A stretch of 64,000 nt of DNA from Georgenia yuyongxinii (GCF_006352065.1 NZ_CP040915.1:2232001-2296000); one strand, 5' to 3'. Numbered from the stretch's first letter, positions 51,276 to 60,340 are shown. Numbers and translations: made by a program. The notes: generated by a model not told the origin, from the letters alone.

Positions 51276-52205
51276 TCAGGCGCCGGAGGCGGTCACCTCT
51301 CCCGCCAGCTCCAGAAGGCGGGTTCGCAGCCACCGGTGGCCGGCGTCGGCGGTGTGCCGGGACGTCCACACCATGACCTCCTGCAACGGTACGAGCGGCA
51401 TGGGTGGGTCAAGGAGCTTCAGGTGTGCCTCCTCGACGAGCAGACGGCCCAGATGCTCGTGGATGAGCATGATCAGCCCCGTGCCACGGAGGAGGAATGG
51501 CGCCACGACGAAGGACTGCACGGTGACCTGAAGGTTTCGGGGGATCTGCTGCTGGTCGAGCTGGTTCTCCGGCAGGCCGATCATGGCGCCCGCACGGTAG
51601 GCGAGGTAGGGCAGCTCGCTGAGCTGCTCGACCGTGATCGCGTCGCCGAGGTCGGGGTGGTCACGGTCGGCGGCGACGAGGTAGCGGTCGGTGAACAGCG
51701 CTTTGTACGGGTAACCGACGTCCGCCCCCAGGAGTTCCCGCGGCAGGATCAGCAGGTCGGCCTCGTTGCGGCGGAGCGCGTCGGTGAAGCCCACGGGGTT
51801 GATCGGCAGGATGTTGACCCTGACGTTGGGCGCCTCCTCGTTGAGCCGCTCCAGGAGCGGTCGGAGCAGGACGAGGCCGATGTAGTCGCTCGCGCTGATC
51901 GTGAAGCTGCGCTGGTCGGTGGTCGGGTCGAAGTCCGTGCGCACCGCCAGCACGGACTCGACGATCGACAGCGCCTCACGGACCGGGACGACGAGCGACT
52001 CGGCCAGCGGTGTGGGGACGAGGATGCGGCCCTGTCGGACCAGCAGAGGGTCGTCGAAGAGTCGGCGCAGCCGGGCCAGGGTCGAGCTCATGGCCGACTG
52101 ACCGACCATCAGCCGCTCCGCGGCACGGGTCACGCTCCGCTCGGCGAGCAAGGCGTCGAGTGCGACGAGCACGTTGAGGTCGACGTTGGCCAGCTTCTCC
52201 GACAT
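51276..52205 (-). CDS. LysR-family transcriptional regulator (NodD/PcpR-like subgroup)
   Basis: The 309-residue protein has the LysR helix-turn-helix at about residues 8-65 (VDLNVLVALDALLAERSVTR, QSAMSSTLARLRRLFDDPLL) and a periplasmic-binding-like effector domain after residue 90. The PcpR/NodD subgroup often senses aromatic compounds. ATG 52205 follows GGAGGAGG; the longer frame to 52325 is rejected for that reason. It is divergent from the FAD monooxygenase and lies upstream of the minus-strand operon, an ideal position to control both. Confidence 0.93.
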   Translation of the reverse strand: MSEKLANVDLNVLVALDALLAERSVTRAAERLMVGQSAMSSTLARLRRLFDDPLLVRQGRILVPTPLAESLVVPVREALSIVESVLAVRTDFDPTTDQRSFTISASDYIGLVLLRPLLERLNEEAPNVRVNILPINPVGFTDALRRNEADLLILPRELLGADVGYPYKALFTDRYLVAADRDHPDLGDAITVEQLSELPYLAYRAGAMIGLPENQLDQQQIPRNLQVTVQSFVVAPFLLRGTGLIMLIHEHLGRLLVEEAHLKLLDPPMPLVPLQEVMVWTSRHTADAGHRWLRTRLLELAGEVTASGA

Positions 52206-52229
52206 GTGGCTCCTCCTCCAGCGGGGTGC

Positions 52230-52244
52230 ATCGATCATGTCGAT
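52230..52244. promoter_or_regulatory. LysR-type box ATCGATCATGTCGAT
   Basis: A perfect ATCGA-N5-TCGAT inverted repeat in the 119-bp gap between lysR and the FAD monooxygenase, where an autoregulatory LysR site is expected. Confidence 0.7.
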
Positions 52245-52324
52245 GTGTCGCATCGTCAGCATCTGTTTCCGCGAATCTGCGGCGTCACCTATCTTCCGAG
52301 CATCCGTCGAAGGAGAGGGTGGCA

Positions 52325-53500
52325 ATGACGCCTGTTCGCAACTGCTTGGTGGTTGGCGCGGGGATCGGTGGCCTGGGTGCCGCCGTGGCCCTGAGGCAGC
52401 AGGGTATCGACGTCGACGTCGTCGAGATCAAACCGGACGCCCGCGTCGTCGGCGTGGGCATCAACCAGCCCGGCAACTCCCTGCGTGCCCTGGACGTGCT
52501 CGGGGTGCTCGAGGAGTGCCTAGCGGTGGGGTACCAGTTCGACCGGAACGAGCACTTCGACTGGCAAGGCCGGCACATCCTCCTCACCCCGTGCTCGCTC
52601 GGCACCGATCGTGTGCCGCCGAACAACGCGCTCGCCCGGGCTGCTCTGCATCGCATCCTTGGTGACGCCGCCCGGCGGGCCGGCGTGAACGTCAGGTACG
52701 GCGCCAGCGTGGCGGACCTGGTCGACGACGGCGACGGCGTGACGGTCACGTTCACCGACGGGCGGGTGGGGCGCTACGACGTCGTGGCCGCCTTCGACGG
52801 GATCCGCTCCCCCATGCGCCGGCGACTCTTCGGCGCGGCGGTCGAGCCGCAGTACACCGGCTTCGCGGTCTGGCGGGTCACCCTGCCCCGCCCCGCCGAG
52901 GTCACCCACACGATGCTCTTCCACGGCGACCGCTCCAACACCGGGGTGATCCCCCTATCCCCCGAGCACATGTACTTGCTGCACGTCACGGCCGAACCGG
53001 CGGGCGCCCGCTACGAGGACGCCGAGCTCGCCGCCCTGCTCCGCCAGCGCCTGGCCGGCTACGGCGGACTCGTGGCGCAGCTGCGGGACACGCTTCCCGA
53101 CGACGGCGTGGTCTACAGCCCGATCAGCGAGGTCCACCTGAGCGCACCCTGGCACCGGGGCCGGGTCATCGTCCTGGGCGACGCCGCCCACGCCTCGGCA
53201 CCCAACCTCACCCAGGGTGCCGCGATGGCGCTCGAGGACGCCGTCGTCCTGGCCGACGAGCTCGTGCGGGACCGGCCGGTCGAGGACTCCCTCGCTGCGG
53301 TCTCCGACCTGCGCTTCGCGCGCACCAAGCTCGTCCAGGACGTCTCCCACGGCATCCTCGCCACCGAGATGGCCATCACCTCCGACGGGCTCGAGGACTT
53401 CGCCGCGAACCTGCGGGAGCACCTCCCCGGCCAGGCCGCCTTCGTCGAAGCCAAGCTCAACGAACACTTCCGTCTGGTGGCCGACCCTGTGACGACCTGA
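52325..53500 (+). CDS. FAD-dependent aromatic monooxygenase (group A)
   Basis: The 391-residue flavoprotein has the FAD motif VVGAGIGGLGAAVALRQQGI at residues 9-28, the DG motif in VVAAFDGIRSPMRRRL near 155 and the second FAD motif VIVLGDAAHASAPNLTQGAA near 280. It would hydroxylate an aromatic or N-heteroaromatic ring with NAD(P)H and O2. Relatives include salicylate, 6-hydroxynicotinate and 2,6-dihydroxypyridine hydroxylases. ATG 52325 follows AAGGAGAGGG. It heads the plus-strand arm of the cluster, beyond a LysR-type box. Confidence 0.92.
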   Translation: MTPVRNCLVVGAGIGGLGAAVALRQQGIDVDVVEIKPDARVVGVGINQPGNSLRALDVLGVLEECLAVGYQFDRNEHFDWQGRHILLTPCSLGTDRVPPNNALARAALHRILGDAARRAGVNVRYGASVADLVDDGDGVTVTFTDGRVGRYDVVAAFDGIRSPMRRRLFGAAVEPQYTGFAVWRVTLPRPAEVTHTMLFHGDRSNTGVIPLSPEHMYLLHVTAEPAGARYEDAELAALLRQRLAGYGGLVAQLRDTLPDDGVVYSPISEVHLSAPWHRGRVIVLGDAAHASAPNLTQGAAMALEDAVVLADELVRDRPVEDSLAAVSDLRFARTKLVQDVSHGILATEMAITSDGLEDFAANLREHLPGQAAFVEAKLNEHFRLVADPVTT

Positions 53501-53532
53501 GTCGACGCGGCGCGGCTCTGAACCACACGAGC

Positions 53533-53547
53533 ATCGACCTCGTCAAT
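53533..53547. promoter_or_regulatory. LysR-type box ATCGACCTCGTCAAT
   Basis: It lies in the 165-bp gap before the Rieske alpha-subunit gene, with the same ATCGA-N5-TC(A)AT form as the box at 51243. Confidence 0.5.
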
Positions 53548-53665
53548 TCCGCGCATCCAGATTGGCTTGTTCCTCCGATGTGACGCGGCTCATAAGGTCG
53601 ACACGACTCAGCCCGCGCGCCACCGACGTACCGCCCCCCCACCCAGTCAAAGGAGACAGCGGGAC

Positions 53666-55060
53666 ATGACCCAGACCGAATCTTTCCGTCCGACGACGGT
53701 AAGCACCCGCCTCGACGAGATCCTCGACAAGGTCGAGGCCGCGCTCGAGGACGACCTTGTCCCCGTCGACATCTTCAACGACCAGGAGGTCTTCGAGGCC
53801 GAGGTCGACCGCATCTTCACCAACAGCTGGGTATTCGTCGCGCACGAGAGCGAGATCCCCAACCCCGGTGACTTCGTGCAGCGCCGCATCGGCATCGACC
53901 CGGTGATCGTCACCCGTGACGGCCAGGGCGGCATCAACGTCCTGTCGAACTACTGCCGGCACCGCGGGACGCAGGTCTGCCAGACCGACAGCGGGAACTC
54001 CCGGTTCTTCAAGTGCCCGTACCACGGCTGGACCTACAACAGCCAGGGTCAGCTCATCGGCACCCCACACCTGCAGGACGCCTACGGCGAGCTGCTCGAC
54101 CCCGACGACTGGAGCCTCATGCGCGCCCCGAAGGTCGACACCCGCCAGGGCTTCATCTTCGCCTCGCTCAACGCCGACGTCCCCCCGCTGGAGGAGTACC
54201 TCGGCGGTGCCGGCTGGATGCTCGACGCCATCGTCGGCCTGCATCCCCAGGGCATGCGGGTGGCCGGGCCGCCGGACCGCTACCGGGTCAAGGCCGACTG
54301 GAAGACGGCGGCCGAGAACTTCGCCGGCGACGTCTACCACCTCGACGTGCTGCACTGGGGCACCGAGGAGATCCACGTCTCCCAGGGGCTGCAGATGTCG
54401 TGCGAGATCGCCCGGAGGTACGAGTTCGGCAACGGCCACAACTTCACCGGGCACGCCTGGACCAAGGCGATCCACCCCGGTTACGTCCTGTGGGGCTACC
54501 CCGAGCACATCGCGTCCCAGTTCGACCTGTCCGGGCTCGACGAGGCACAGCTCCAGGTGGTCAACCACGAGCCGCCGACGGTCGGGACGATCTTCCCCAA
54601 CCTCAGCTTCATCCGCTTCAACACCCCGGCCGTGCCGGGCGGTCCCATGTCGGTCGTGACGAGCTTCCGGCAGTGGCAGCCGATCGGCCCGGGCGAGATC
54701 GAGCTGTGGAGCTGGCAGTTCGTCTGGGACTTCATGTCCGAGGAAGAGATCGAGCAGCACTACGTCACCGGCGAGTTCGTCTTCGGGTCCGCGGGCGTCT
54801 TCGAGCAGGACGACACCGTGGCGTGGGAGGGCATCGCCAAGGCCGGCGCCAGCCCCTGGGCGCGCAAGGCGGGTATGTCCCTCAACTTCCAACAGGGTCG
54901 CAACAGCGCCGTGGACCAGTCTCCCGACCCCACCTGGACGGGTCCGGGGATCAAACGCAACACCGGTTACGGCGAGCACGTGCAGCTCGCCTTCTACCGC
55001 CACTGGCTGAACGTCATGCGCGGCGAGGGCGTGGCGCCGAACGCGACCGAGGGGAACTGA
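53666..55060 (+). CDS. Aromatic ring-hydroxylating dioxygenase, alpha subunit (Rieske)
   Basis: The catalytic subunit of a Rieske non-heme iron dioxygenase, 464 residues. Rieske cluster ligands are Cys97, His99, Cys117 and His120 (CRHRG, CPYHGW). The mononuclear iron site is Asn218/Asp222/His225/His230 in ENFAGDVYHLDVLH. It would insert both atoms of O2 to give a cis-dihydrodiol. ATG 53666 follows AAAGGAGACAG; the frame upstream to 53567 is not needed. The beta-subunit gene starts 2 bp after its stop. Confidence 0.96.
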   Translation: MTQTESFRPTTVSTRLDEILDKVEAALEDDLVPVDIFNDQEVFEAEVDRIFTNSWVFVAHESEIPNPGDFVQRRIGIDPVIVTRDGQGGINVLSNYCRHRGTQVCQTDSGNSRFFKCPYHGWTYNSQGQLIGTPHLQDAYGELLDPDDWSLMRAPKVDTRQGFIFASLNADVPPLEEYLGGAGWMLDAIVGLHPQGMRVAGPPDRYRVKADWKTAAENFAGDVYHLDVLHWGTEEIHVSQGLQMSCEIARRYEFGNGHNFTGHAWTKAIHPGYVLWGYPEHIASQFDLSGLDEAQLQVVNHEPPTVGTIFPNLSFIRFNTPAVPGGPMSVVTSFRQWQPIGPGEIELWSWQFVWDFMSEEEIEQHYVTGEFVFGSAGVFEQDDTVAWEGIAKAGASPWARKAGMSLNFQQGRNSAVDQSPDPTWTGPGIKRNTGYGEHVQLAFYRHWLNVMRGEGVAPNATEGN

Positions 55061-55062
55061 CC

Positions 55063-55602
55063 ATGACCACCACCGAGACCACCACTTCGGCCGCAGCGGT
55101 CGCGTCCGACCCGGAGATCCGGGCGCTCATCACCCAGTTCCTCGCCACCGAGGCCCGCCTGCTGGACGAAGGGCGCGAGGAGGACTGGTACGAGCTCCTC
55201 GACGACGCCTTCGTCTACGAGGTGCCCGTCCGGCAGGCCACCGAGCCGCGCTCGCACGAGTTCGCCCAGCGGGGTATCCGCGTCAAGGACACCAAGGCCC
55301 ACATCCGCACCCGGATCGACCGGCTCAACACCGGGATCGCCTACTCCGAGGTCCCACCCTCGCGCACCCTGCGCGTGGTCGGCAGCGTCGAGATCCTCGA
55401 CACCGACGCCCCCGACGTCGTCGCCGTCAACAGCGCCCTGCTGCTCTACCGGCAGCGCGGGATCGACACGTGGAACGACCTCATTCCCGTCCGCCGGGAG
55501 GACACGATCCGGCTCGCCGCGGAGGGGCCCCGGCTGCTCTCCCGCCGGGCGCTCACCACCGAGACCACGCTCGGCACTCCGAACCTGGCGGTGTTCCTGT
55601 GA
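55063..55602 (+). CDS. Aromatic ring-hydroxylating dioxygenase, beta subunit
   Basis: The 179-residue protein has the SnoaL-like cone fold of dioxygenase beta subunits. It shows LITQFLATEARLLDEGREED then WYELL near residue 20, YEVPVRQ, and a C-terminal DLIPVRREDTIRL followed by LLSRRAL. Beta subunits stabilise the alpha3beta3 hexamer. Its stop overlaps the ferredoxin start as GTGA. Confidence 0.94.
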   Translation: MTTTETTTSAAAVASDPEIRALITQFLATEARLLDEGREEDWYELLDDAFVYEVPVRQATEPRSHEFAQRGIRVKDTKAHIRTRIDRLNTGIAYSEVPPSRTLRVVGSVEILDTDAPDVVAVNSALLLYRQRGIDTWNDLIPVRREDTIRLAAEGPRLLSRRALTTETTLGTPNLAVFL

Positions 55603-55835
55603 CCGACCTGAAGAACGCCCAGCAGGTCGCTGTCCACCTCGACACCACCAAGTGCCGCGCCTACGGCATCTGCGTGACCATCGCCCCCGACGTCTTCTCC
55701 CTGCCCAAGGGCAGCCCCGTGGCGGTCCTCCTTAAGGACGTCACCGACGGCGAGGACCTCGCCGACCTGGAGGAGGCCAGCTTCAACTGTCCGGCGCAGG
55801 CCATCTCCGTGGCCAGGGTCGAGGCAGCGTCATGA
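55599..55835 (+). CDS. [3Fe-4S]-type ferredoxin
   Basis: The 78-residue protein has three cluster cysteines: Cys19 and Cys25 in KCRAYGICV and Cys64 in FNCPAQAI. This C-x5-C...CP pattern is that of actinobacterial 3Fe-4S ferredoxins that usually serve cytochromes P450, not the Rieske ferredoxin normally seen with dioxygenases. GTG 55599 overlaps the beta-subunit stop and the gene overlaps the reductase start by ATGA. It presumably passes electrons from the reductase to the oxygenase. Confidence 0.92.
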   Translation: MTDLKNAQQVAVHLDTTKCRAYGICVTIAPDVFSLPKGSPVAVLLKDVTDGEDLADLEEASFNCPAQAISVARVEAAS

Positions 55836-57055
55836 CGTCCAGCATCCGCAACGTCGTCGTCGCGGGCGCGTCGCTCGCAGGCCTCGCAGCCGCCGACGCC
55901 CTCCGGCAAAGCGGCTTCGACGGGTCCATCACCCTCCTGTCGGACGAACGGCGGGCGCCGTACGACCGGCCACCGCTGTCCAAGGACCTGCTCGCCGCCG
56001 ACGGCGATCCGGTGCCCGTGGCGCTGAGGCCGGAGGGCCACTTCGCCGACCACGAGCTCGACCTGCGCCTGGGCCACGCCGCCGTCGGCCTGGACATCGA
56101 CCGGCGCTACGTCGTCACCAGCGACGGGGCCGCCCTGCCGTGGGACGCCGTCGTCGTCGCCACGGGCAGCCGGCCCCGGCCGCTGCTGACGACGTCGGGC
56201 GAGGCACTGCCCGTGCTACGGACCATCGACGACCTGCTCCGCATCCGCGACGGCGTTGCACGGCACGGCCGCGTGACCCTCATCGGCTCCAGCTTCATCG
56301 GCCTCGAGATCGCCGCGAGCCTGCGCCGGCGCGGCGTCGCGGTCACCCTCTTCGGCGCCACGGCGCTGCCGCTGAACGACGTCGTCGGCCCCGAGGTGGC
56401 CACCGACATCCGCGACCTCCACGCCGCCCACGGCGTGGACCTGCGCCTCGGTACGCTCGTCACCGCCGTCGAGGGGGCACCGGGCGATTACACCCTGCAC
56501 CTCTCCGACGGCACCACCCATGCGACGCCGTTCGTCGTGGCGGGCGTGGGCGTCGAGCCCAACGTCGAGTGGCTGCTGGGATCCGGCGTCGTGCTCGACG
56601 GCGGGGTGGTCTGCGACGCCGCCGGGCGCACCAACGTGCCCGGCGTGTGGGCGGCCGGCGACGTCGCCGCCTGGGACCACCCGCTCCTGGGCGAGCGGGT
56701 GCGGGTGGACCACTGGACAAGCGCTGGGCAACAGGGCCGGCACGTCGCCGCCAGCATCCTCTCGGGTGGCGACACGCCTTTCACCTCCGTGCCGTACTAC
56801 TGGACCGATCAGTACGACCGGAAGTTCCACTGCTACGGCCGCCGACTGCCCGCGGACGACGCGTTCGTCGCCGAAGGGTCGCTCGCTTCCGGCGAGTACC
56901 TCGTCCTCTACGGCACCGCCGGAGAGTTCCACAGCGTCTTCTCCTCCGGGCGTGAGCGATCCCTGCGCGGCTACCGCAAGCTCCTCGAGCGCGGCGGGAC
57001 GTGGGACGAGGCGCTCGCGATCGCCGACGGCAACCTGCAGTCCACCCAGGTCTGA
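55832..57055 (+). CDS. FAD-dependent ferredoxin reductase
   Basis: The 407-residue protein matches the BphA4/rubredoxin-reductase type: VVVAGASLAGLAAADALRQ at residues 8-26, APYDRPPLSKDLL near 43, the NADH motif VTLIGSSFIGLEIAASLRRR near 150, and VWAAGDVAAWDHPL near 270. It takes electrons from NAD(P)H and passes them to the 3Fe-4S ferredoxin. Its start overlaps the ferredoxin stop. It completes the three-component dioxygenase. Confidence 0.95.
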   Translation: MTSSIRNVVVAGASLAGLAAADALRQSGFDGSITLLSDERRAPYDRPPLSKDLLAADGDPVPVALRPEGHFADHELDLRLGHAAVGLDIDRRYVVTSDGAALPWDAVVVATGSRPRPLLTTSGEALPVLRTIDDLLRIRDGVARHGRVTLIGSSFIGLEIAASLRRRGVAVTLFGATALPLNDVVGPEVATDIRDLHAAHGVDLRLGTLVTAVEGAPGDYTLHLSDGTTHATPFVVAGVGVEPNVEWLLGSGVVLDGGVVCDAAGRTNVPGVWAAGDVAAWDHPLLGERVRVDHWTSAGQQGRHVAASILSGGDTPFTSVPYYWTDQYDRKFHCYGRRLPADDAFVAEGSLASGEYLVLYGTAGEFHSVFSSGRERSLRGYRKLLERGGTWDEALAIADGNLQSTQV

Positions 57056-57138
57056 TCACCACCCAGCCCGGGTTTCGTGTGTGGGGACACCCACCCCCGC
57101 GACAGTCCCCGGGAGCACCACCCACACAGGGAGAAGCA

Positions 57139-57984
57139 GTGCAGCTACTTGATGACCACGTCGTTCTCATCACCGGAGGAGGCTCCGGCCTCGGCCTCGG
57201 CGTCGCCCGGCAGTGCCTCGCCGAGGGCGCCCAGGTCGCGATCATGGAGATCGCGCCGGACAAGGTCGAGCACCTTGTCGCCGAGTTCGGCGACCGGGTC
57301 CTCATCCGGCAGGGCGACGTCCGCAGCGTCACGGACCTCGAGGCACTGAGAGCGGCCATCGTCGAGCGCTACGGCAGGCTCGACGCGCTCATCGGCTGCC
57401 AGGGCATCTTCGACGGCAACCTGCCCCTGCGGGAGACCCCCGTCGACCGCATCGACTCGCTCTTCGACGAGCTCTTCCACGTCAACGTCAAGGGGTACAT
57501 CCTCTCCGCTCGGGTGTTCGTGGACCTCCTCGAGGAGAACGACGGCGCCATCGTCCTGACCTCCTCGACGGCGGCATACGCGGCCGACGGCGGTGGTCTC
57601 TTCTACTCAGCGAGCAAGGGGGCCGTCCGTAGCGTGGTCAACCAGCTGGCGTTCGAGTTCGCCCCGCGGATACGCGTGAACGGTGTGGCGCCGTCCGGCA
57701 TCGCGAACAGCCAGCTGCAGGGGCCGGCCGCCCTCGGCCTGGAGAAGGTGAAGCAGTCGGACATCCCGAAGGAGGATTTCCTCGAGCAGTTCCGGATGCT
57801 CGCACCGCTCCAGCACCTGCCCACGCCCGAGGAATACGGCTGGCTATATGCGTTTCTCGCGTCCCGGCGCAACACACTCATGACCGGCCAGACCATCGTC
57901 GCCGATCAGGGCCTGTTCAACCGCGCGGTGATCAGCTCGGGATCCAAGGCCGGCGGGATCCCGGTCGGCGTAGTTACCGGGTAG
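57139..57984 (+). CDS. SDR-family cis-dihydrodiol dehydrogenase-like enzyme
   Basis: The 281-residue short-chain dehydrogenase has the NAD motif ITGGGSGLGLGVARQ at residues 10-24 and the catalytic Ser/Tyr/Lys in TSSTAAYAAD and FYSASKGAV (near residues 138-160). The FYSASKGAV-RSVVNQLAFEFAP-IRVNGVAP stretch resembles BphB-type cis-dihydrodiol dehydrogenases. It would oxidise the dioxygenase product to a catechol for the extradiol dioxygenase. GTG 57139 follows AGGGAGAAG; the upstream extension is rejected. Confidence 0.92.
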   Translation: MQLLDDHVVLITGGGSGLGLGVARQCLAEGAQVAIMEIAPDKVEHLVAEFGDRVLIRQGDVRSVTDLEALRAAIVERYGRLDALIGCQGIFDGNLPLRETPVDRIDSLFDELFHVNVKGYILSARVFVDLLEENDGAIVLTSSTAAYAADGGGLFYSASKGAVRSVVNQLAFEFAPRIRVNGVAPSGIANSQLQGPAALGLEKVKQSDIPKEDFLEQFRMLAPLQHLPTPEEYGWLYAFLASRRNTLMTGQTIVADQGLFNRAVISSGSKAGGIPVGVVTG

Positions 57985-58160
57985 GACGCGCCCGCCCGGC
58001 GTTGTTGGCCGCTCAACAGAGCGTCTCAAGATCGATTGTTTTCGGCCACCGGCAACTCTGCACTCATCGCACCGTGCCAAGTACTGGTGGCCGCCGCACC
58101 TTTGGATGTTGACACTGCACGGCCGCGCGCACGGACATACCGAGGCCCAAGCACGCGAGG

Positions 58161-58748
58161 TCAGCGGGCATTGAACCCGGTCATGCGGATGAGCTTGGCC
58201 GGCACACCGGCGACGATTGCGTTGGCAGGCACGTCCTTGGTCACAACGGCACCGGCGCCGACGATCGCCCCGTCGCCGATCGTCACGCCTGGGATGACTG
58301 TCACGGCGGCCCCAAGCCACACCTTGCGGCCGATCACGATCGGTGCGGGCATCATGTCCGCGCGTCGGTCCGGATCGACGCCGTGGTTGAGAGTGGTCAA
58401 CGTGCTCCCGTGTCCGATGAGCGAGCCGTCCCCGACCGTGATGCCCCCCGTGTCCTGAAACCGACAACCGACGTTGATGAAGACGTCCCTGCCGAGGGTC
58501 AGGTTCTTGCCGAACTCGCTGTAGAACGGCGGGAAGACGACGACGGAGTGATCGATCGGCTTTCCGGTGAGTCTCGCGAGCAGGGCGCGCACTTCGTCGG
58601 GCGTGCGGTAGGCGGAGTTCATTTCGGCCACAGTCCGCAGAGCGTCCTGCGCGGCGCCGTGCATGAACTGGTGCTCCTTCGATCCGCCTTCGATAAGCGC
58701 TCCACTGTTGACGTGGTCGAGGAAGCTCTGCAGCTCAATATCGTGCAT
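58161..58748 (-). CDS. Maltose/galactoside O-acetyltransferase-like hexapeptide-repeat enzyme
   Basis: The 195-residue protein has an N-terminal helical part ([20 protein letters not shown]) and a left-handed beta-helix of hexapeptide repeats ([44 protein letters not shown]). The likely catalytic His is in TTLNHGVDP near residue 118. It moves acetyl from acetyl-CoA to a sugar or xenobiotic acceptor. ATG 58748 follows GGAGAAACG. The first hexapeptide segment is shorter than in E. coli Maa. It converges on the SDR gene and has no functional link to it. Confidence 0.92.
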   Translation of the reverse strand: MHDIELQSFLDHVNSGALIEGGSKEHQFMHGAAQDALRTVAEMNSAYRTPDEVRALLARLTGKPIDHSVVVFPPFYSEFGKNLTLGRDVFINVGCRFQDTGGITVGDGSLIGHGSTLTTLNHGVDPDRRADMMPAPIVIGRKVWLGAAVTVIPGVTIGDGAIVGAGAVVTKDVPANAIVAGVPAKLIRMTGFNAR

Positions 58749-58795
58749 GACGTTTCTCCGTGTGATTTCCGGGACGGATGCAGAACGTCGGCGAC

Positions 58796-59155
58796 TCAGT
58801 CACCGTGGACCTCTACGGTGGCCGTGATGGAGCCGTCCCGTTCCGCGATCCGCTGCGCGGCGTCGCCCTCCGATCGCCCCAGGATGACGATGCCGGGGTA
58901 GTAGGACTGGTCGCCGTTGTAGAGGACGAGGTCGTTGCCGGGAGCGTAGTAGCCCACGTCGCCCACGTCGGGGTCTGCGCCCTCGGGCTGGCCGTCGAGG
59001 GAGAGCGGTGACGGGAGCGGACCGGTCTTCTCAACTCCGCCGTGGTCGGTCATGTCGATGGACACGGGCAGCTGTGCCACCAGATCGCGGGCGGCAGCAC
59101 TCTCGGCCAGAGTCGCCTGAAAGTGTTGGTTGCCTATGGTGATCTGGACCTTCAT
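58796..59155 (-). CDS. Cyclophilin-like fold protein
   Basis: The 119-residue protein matches the bacterial cyclophilin-like family (about 120 residues): [33 protein letters not shown] near residue 25, [19 protein letters not shown] near 67 and [12 protein letters not shown]. It lacks the classical isomerase motifs, so activity is unproven. ATG 59155 follows GGAGG. It sits 47 bp upstream of the acetyltransferase gene on the same strand, so the two are probably co-transcribed. Confidence 0.85.
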   Translation of the reverse strand: MKVQITIGNQHFQATLAESAAARDLVAQLPVSIDMTDHGGVEKTGPLPSPLSLDGQPEGADPDVGDVGYYAPGNDLVLYNGDQSYYPGIVILGRSEGDAAQRIAERDGSITATVEVHGD

Positions 59156-59237
59156 CCGGTCCTCCAAGTCGTTCGTGGGGGCAGGGACATCAGGCGGGAA
59201 CGTACGGTCTAGGGCATCGGGCCTCCGGCAGCGACCG

Positions 59238-60257
59238 TCAAAGGGTGAGAAGGACCTTGGTGGCGGTGCGCTGATCCATAGCCAGGTAGCCCTCGGCGGC
59301 ACGCTCGAGCGGGAGGGTGAGGTCGAAAACCTTGCCTGGGTTGATCTTGCGGTCCCAGATGAGCTGGATGAGCTCGGGCAGGTACTGCCGCACCGGCGCG
59401 GGTCCGCCGTGGATATGGACACCGGCCATGAAGAGCTCGTCACCGGTGATCGCGACGTCGTGGGAGACGCCGACAAAGCCAACGTGCCCGCCGGGCCGGG
59501 TCGAGCGGATTGCCTGCATCATGGCTTCCTGAGTGCCGACCGCCTCGATCACCGAGTGGGCCCCGAGGCCGTCAGTGAGCTCCTTGACCCGAGCCACACC
59601 TGCGTCTCCGCGCTCCGCCACGATGTCCGTGGAGCCGAACTCGCGCGCCAGTGCCTGGCGGTCGGCGTGGCGGCTGAACGCGATGATCCGCTCGGCGCCC
59701 AGCTGGCTGGCGGCGAGGATTCCCAGCAAACCAACCGCTCCGTCGCCGACAACCGCGACCGTCTTGCCCGGGCCGGCCTCGGCGGCGACGGCGGCGAACC
59801 AGCCCGTGCCCAGCACGTCGGAGGCAGCCATGAGCGACGGGATGAGGTCGGGGTCCGGCATGCCGGCGGTGGCGACCAGCGTGCCGTCGGCGAGCGGGAT
59901 GCGGGCCAGCTCCGACTGGGTACCGATGGTGCCCATAGGGACGCGGTGCACGCAGTACGCCTGGTACCCGGCCTGACAGATCTCGCAGGTGTTGTCAGAG
60001 GCCCAGAACGAGCCGACCACGAACTCGCCGACCTTCACGTTGCGGACCTCAGAACCCACCTCCTGGACCACGCCGACGTACTCGTGGCCCATCACCTGGT
60101 GGTCCACCGGTTCGGCGCCGCGGTAGGGCCACAGGTCGCTCCCGCAGACACAGGTCGCCGCGAGCCGGATAATCGCGTCGGTCGGCTCCATGATTCTCGG
60201 GTCCTCACGGTCCTCGACCCGCACGTCCCCGGGTCCGTACATGACAACCTGACGCAT
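59238..60257 (-). CDS. Zinc-dependent alcohol dehydrogenase family protein
   Basis: The 339-residue MDR enzyme has the catalytic zinc Cys in CVCGSDLWPYRG near residue 38 and GHEYVGVV near 60. A partial structural-zinc lobe follows (NTCEICQAGYQAYC, three cysteines), and the NAD(P) motif VAVVGDGAVGLLG lies near 168. It oxidises alcohols or reduces aldehydes; the substrate is not evident. ATG 60257 has GAGGAGC 8 bases upstream. It is divergent from the cupin gene and lies 82 bp upstream of the cyclophilin-like gene on the same strand. Confidence 0.92.
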   Translation of the reverse strand: MRQVVMYGPGDVRVEDREDPRIMEPTDAIIRLAATCVCGSDLWPYRGAEPVDHQVMGHEYVGVVQEVGSEVRNVKVGEFVVGSFWASDNTCEICQAGYQAYCVHRVPMGTIGTQSELARIPLADGTLVATAGMPDPDLIPSLMAASDVLGTGWFAAVAAEAGPGKTVAVVGDGAVGLLGILAASQLGAERIIAFSRHADRQALAREFGSTDIVAERGDAGVARVKELTDGLGAHSVIEAVGTQEAMMQAIRSTRPGGHVGFVGVSHDVAITGDELFMAGVHIHGGPAPVRQYLPELIQLIWDRKINPGKVFDLTLPLERAAEGYLAMDQRTATKVLLTL

Positions 60258-60340
60258 CACAGTGCGCTCCTCTTCGTGGCTCGTCTCATGTGGCGTCGGC
60301 ACGGCGCCACGATGACGAGTCAACCCCCGGTCCCCGCAGT

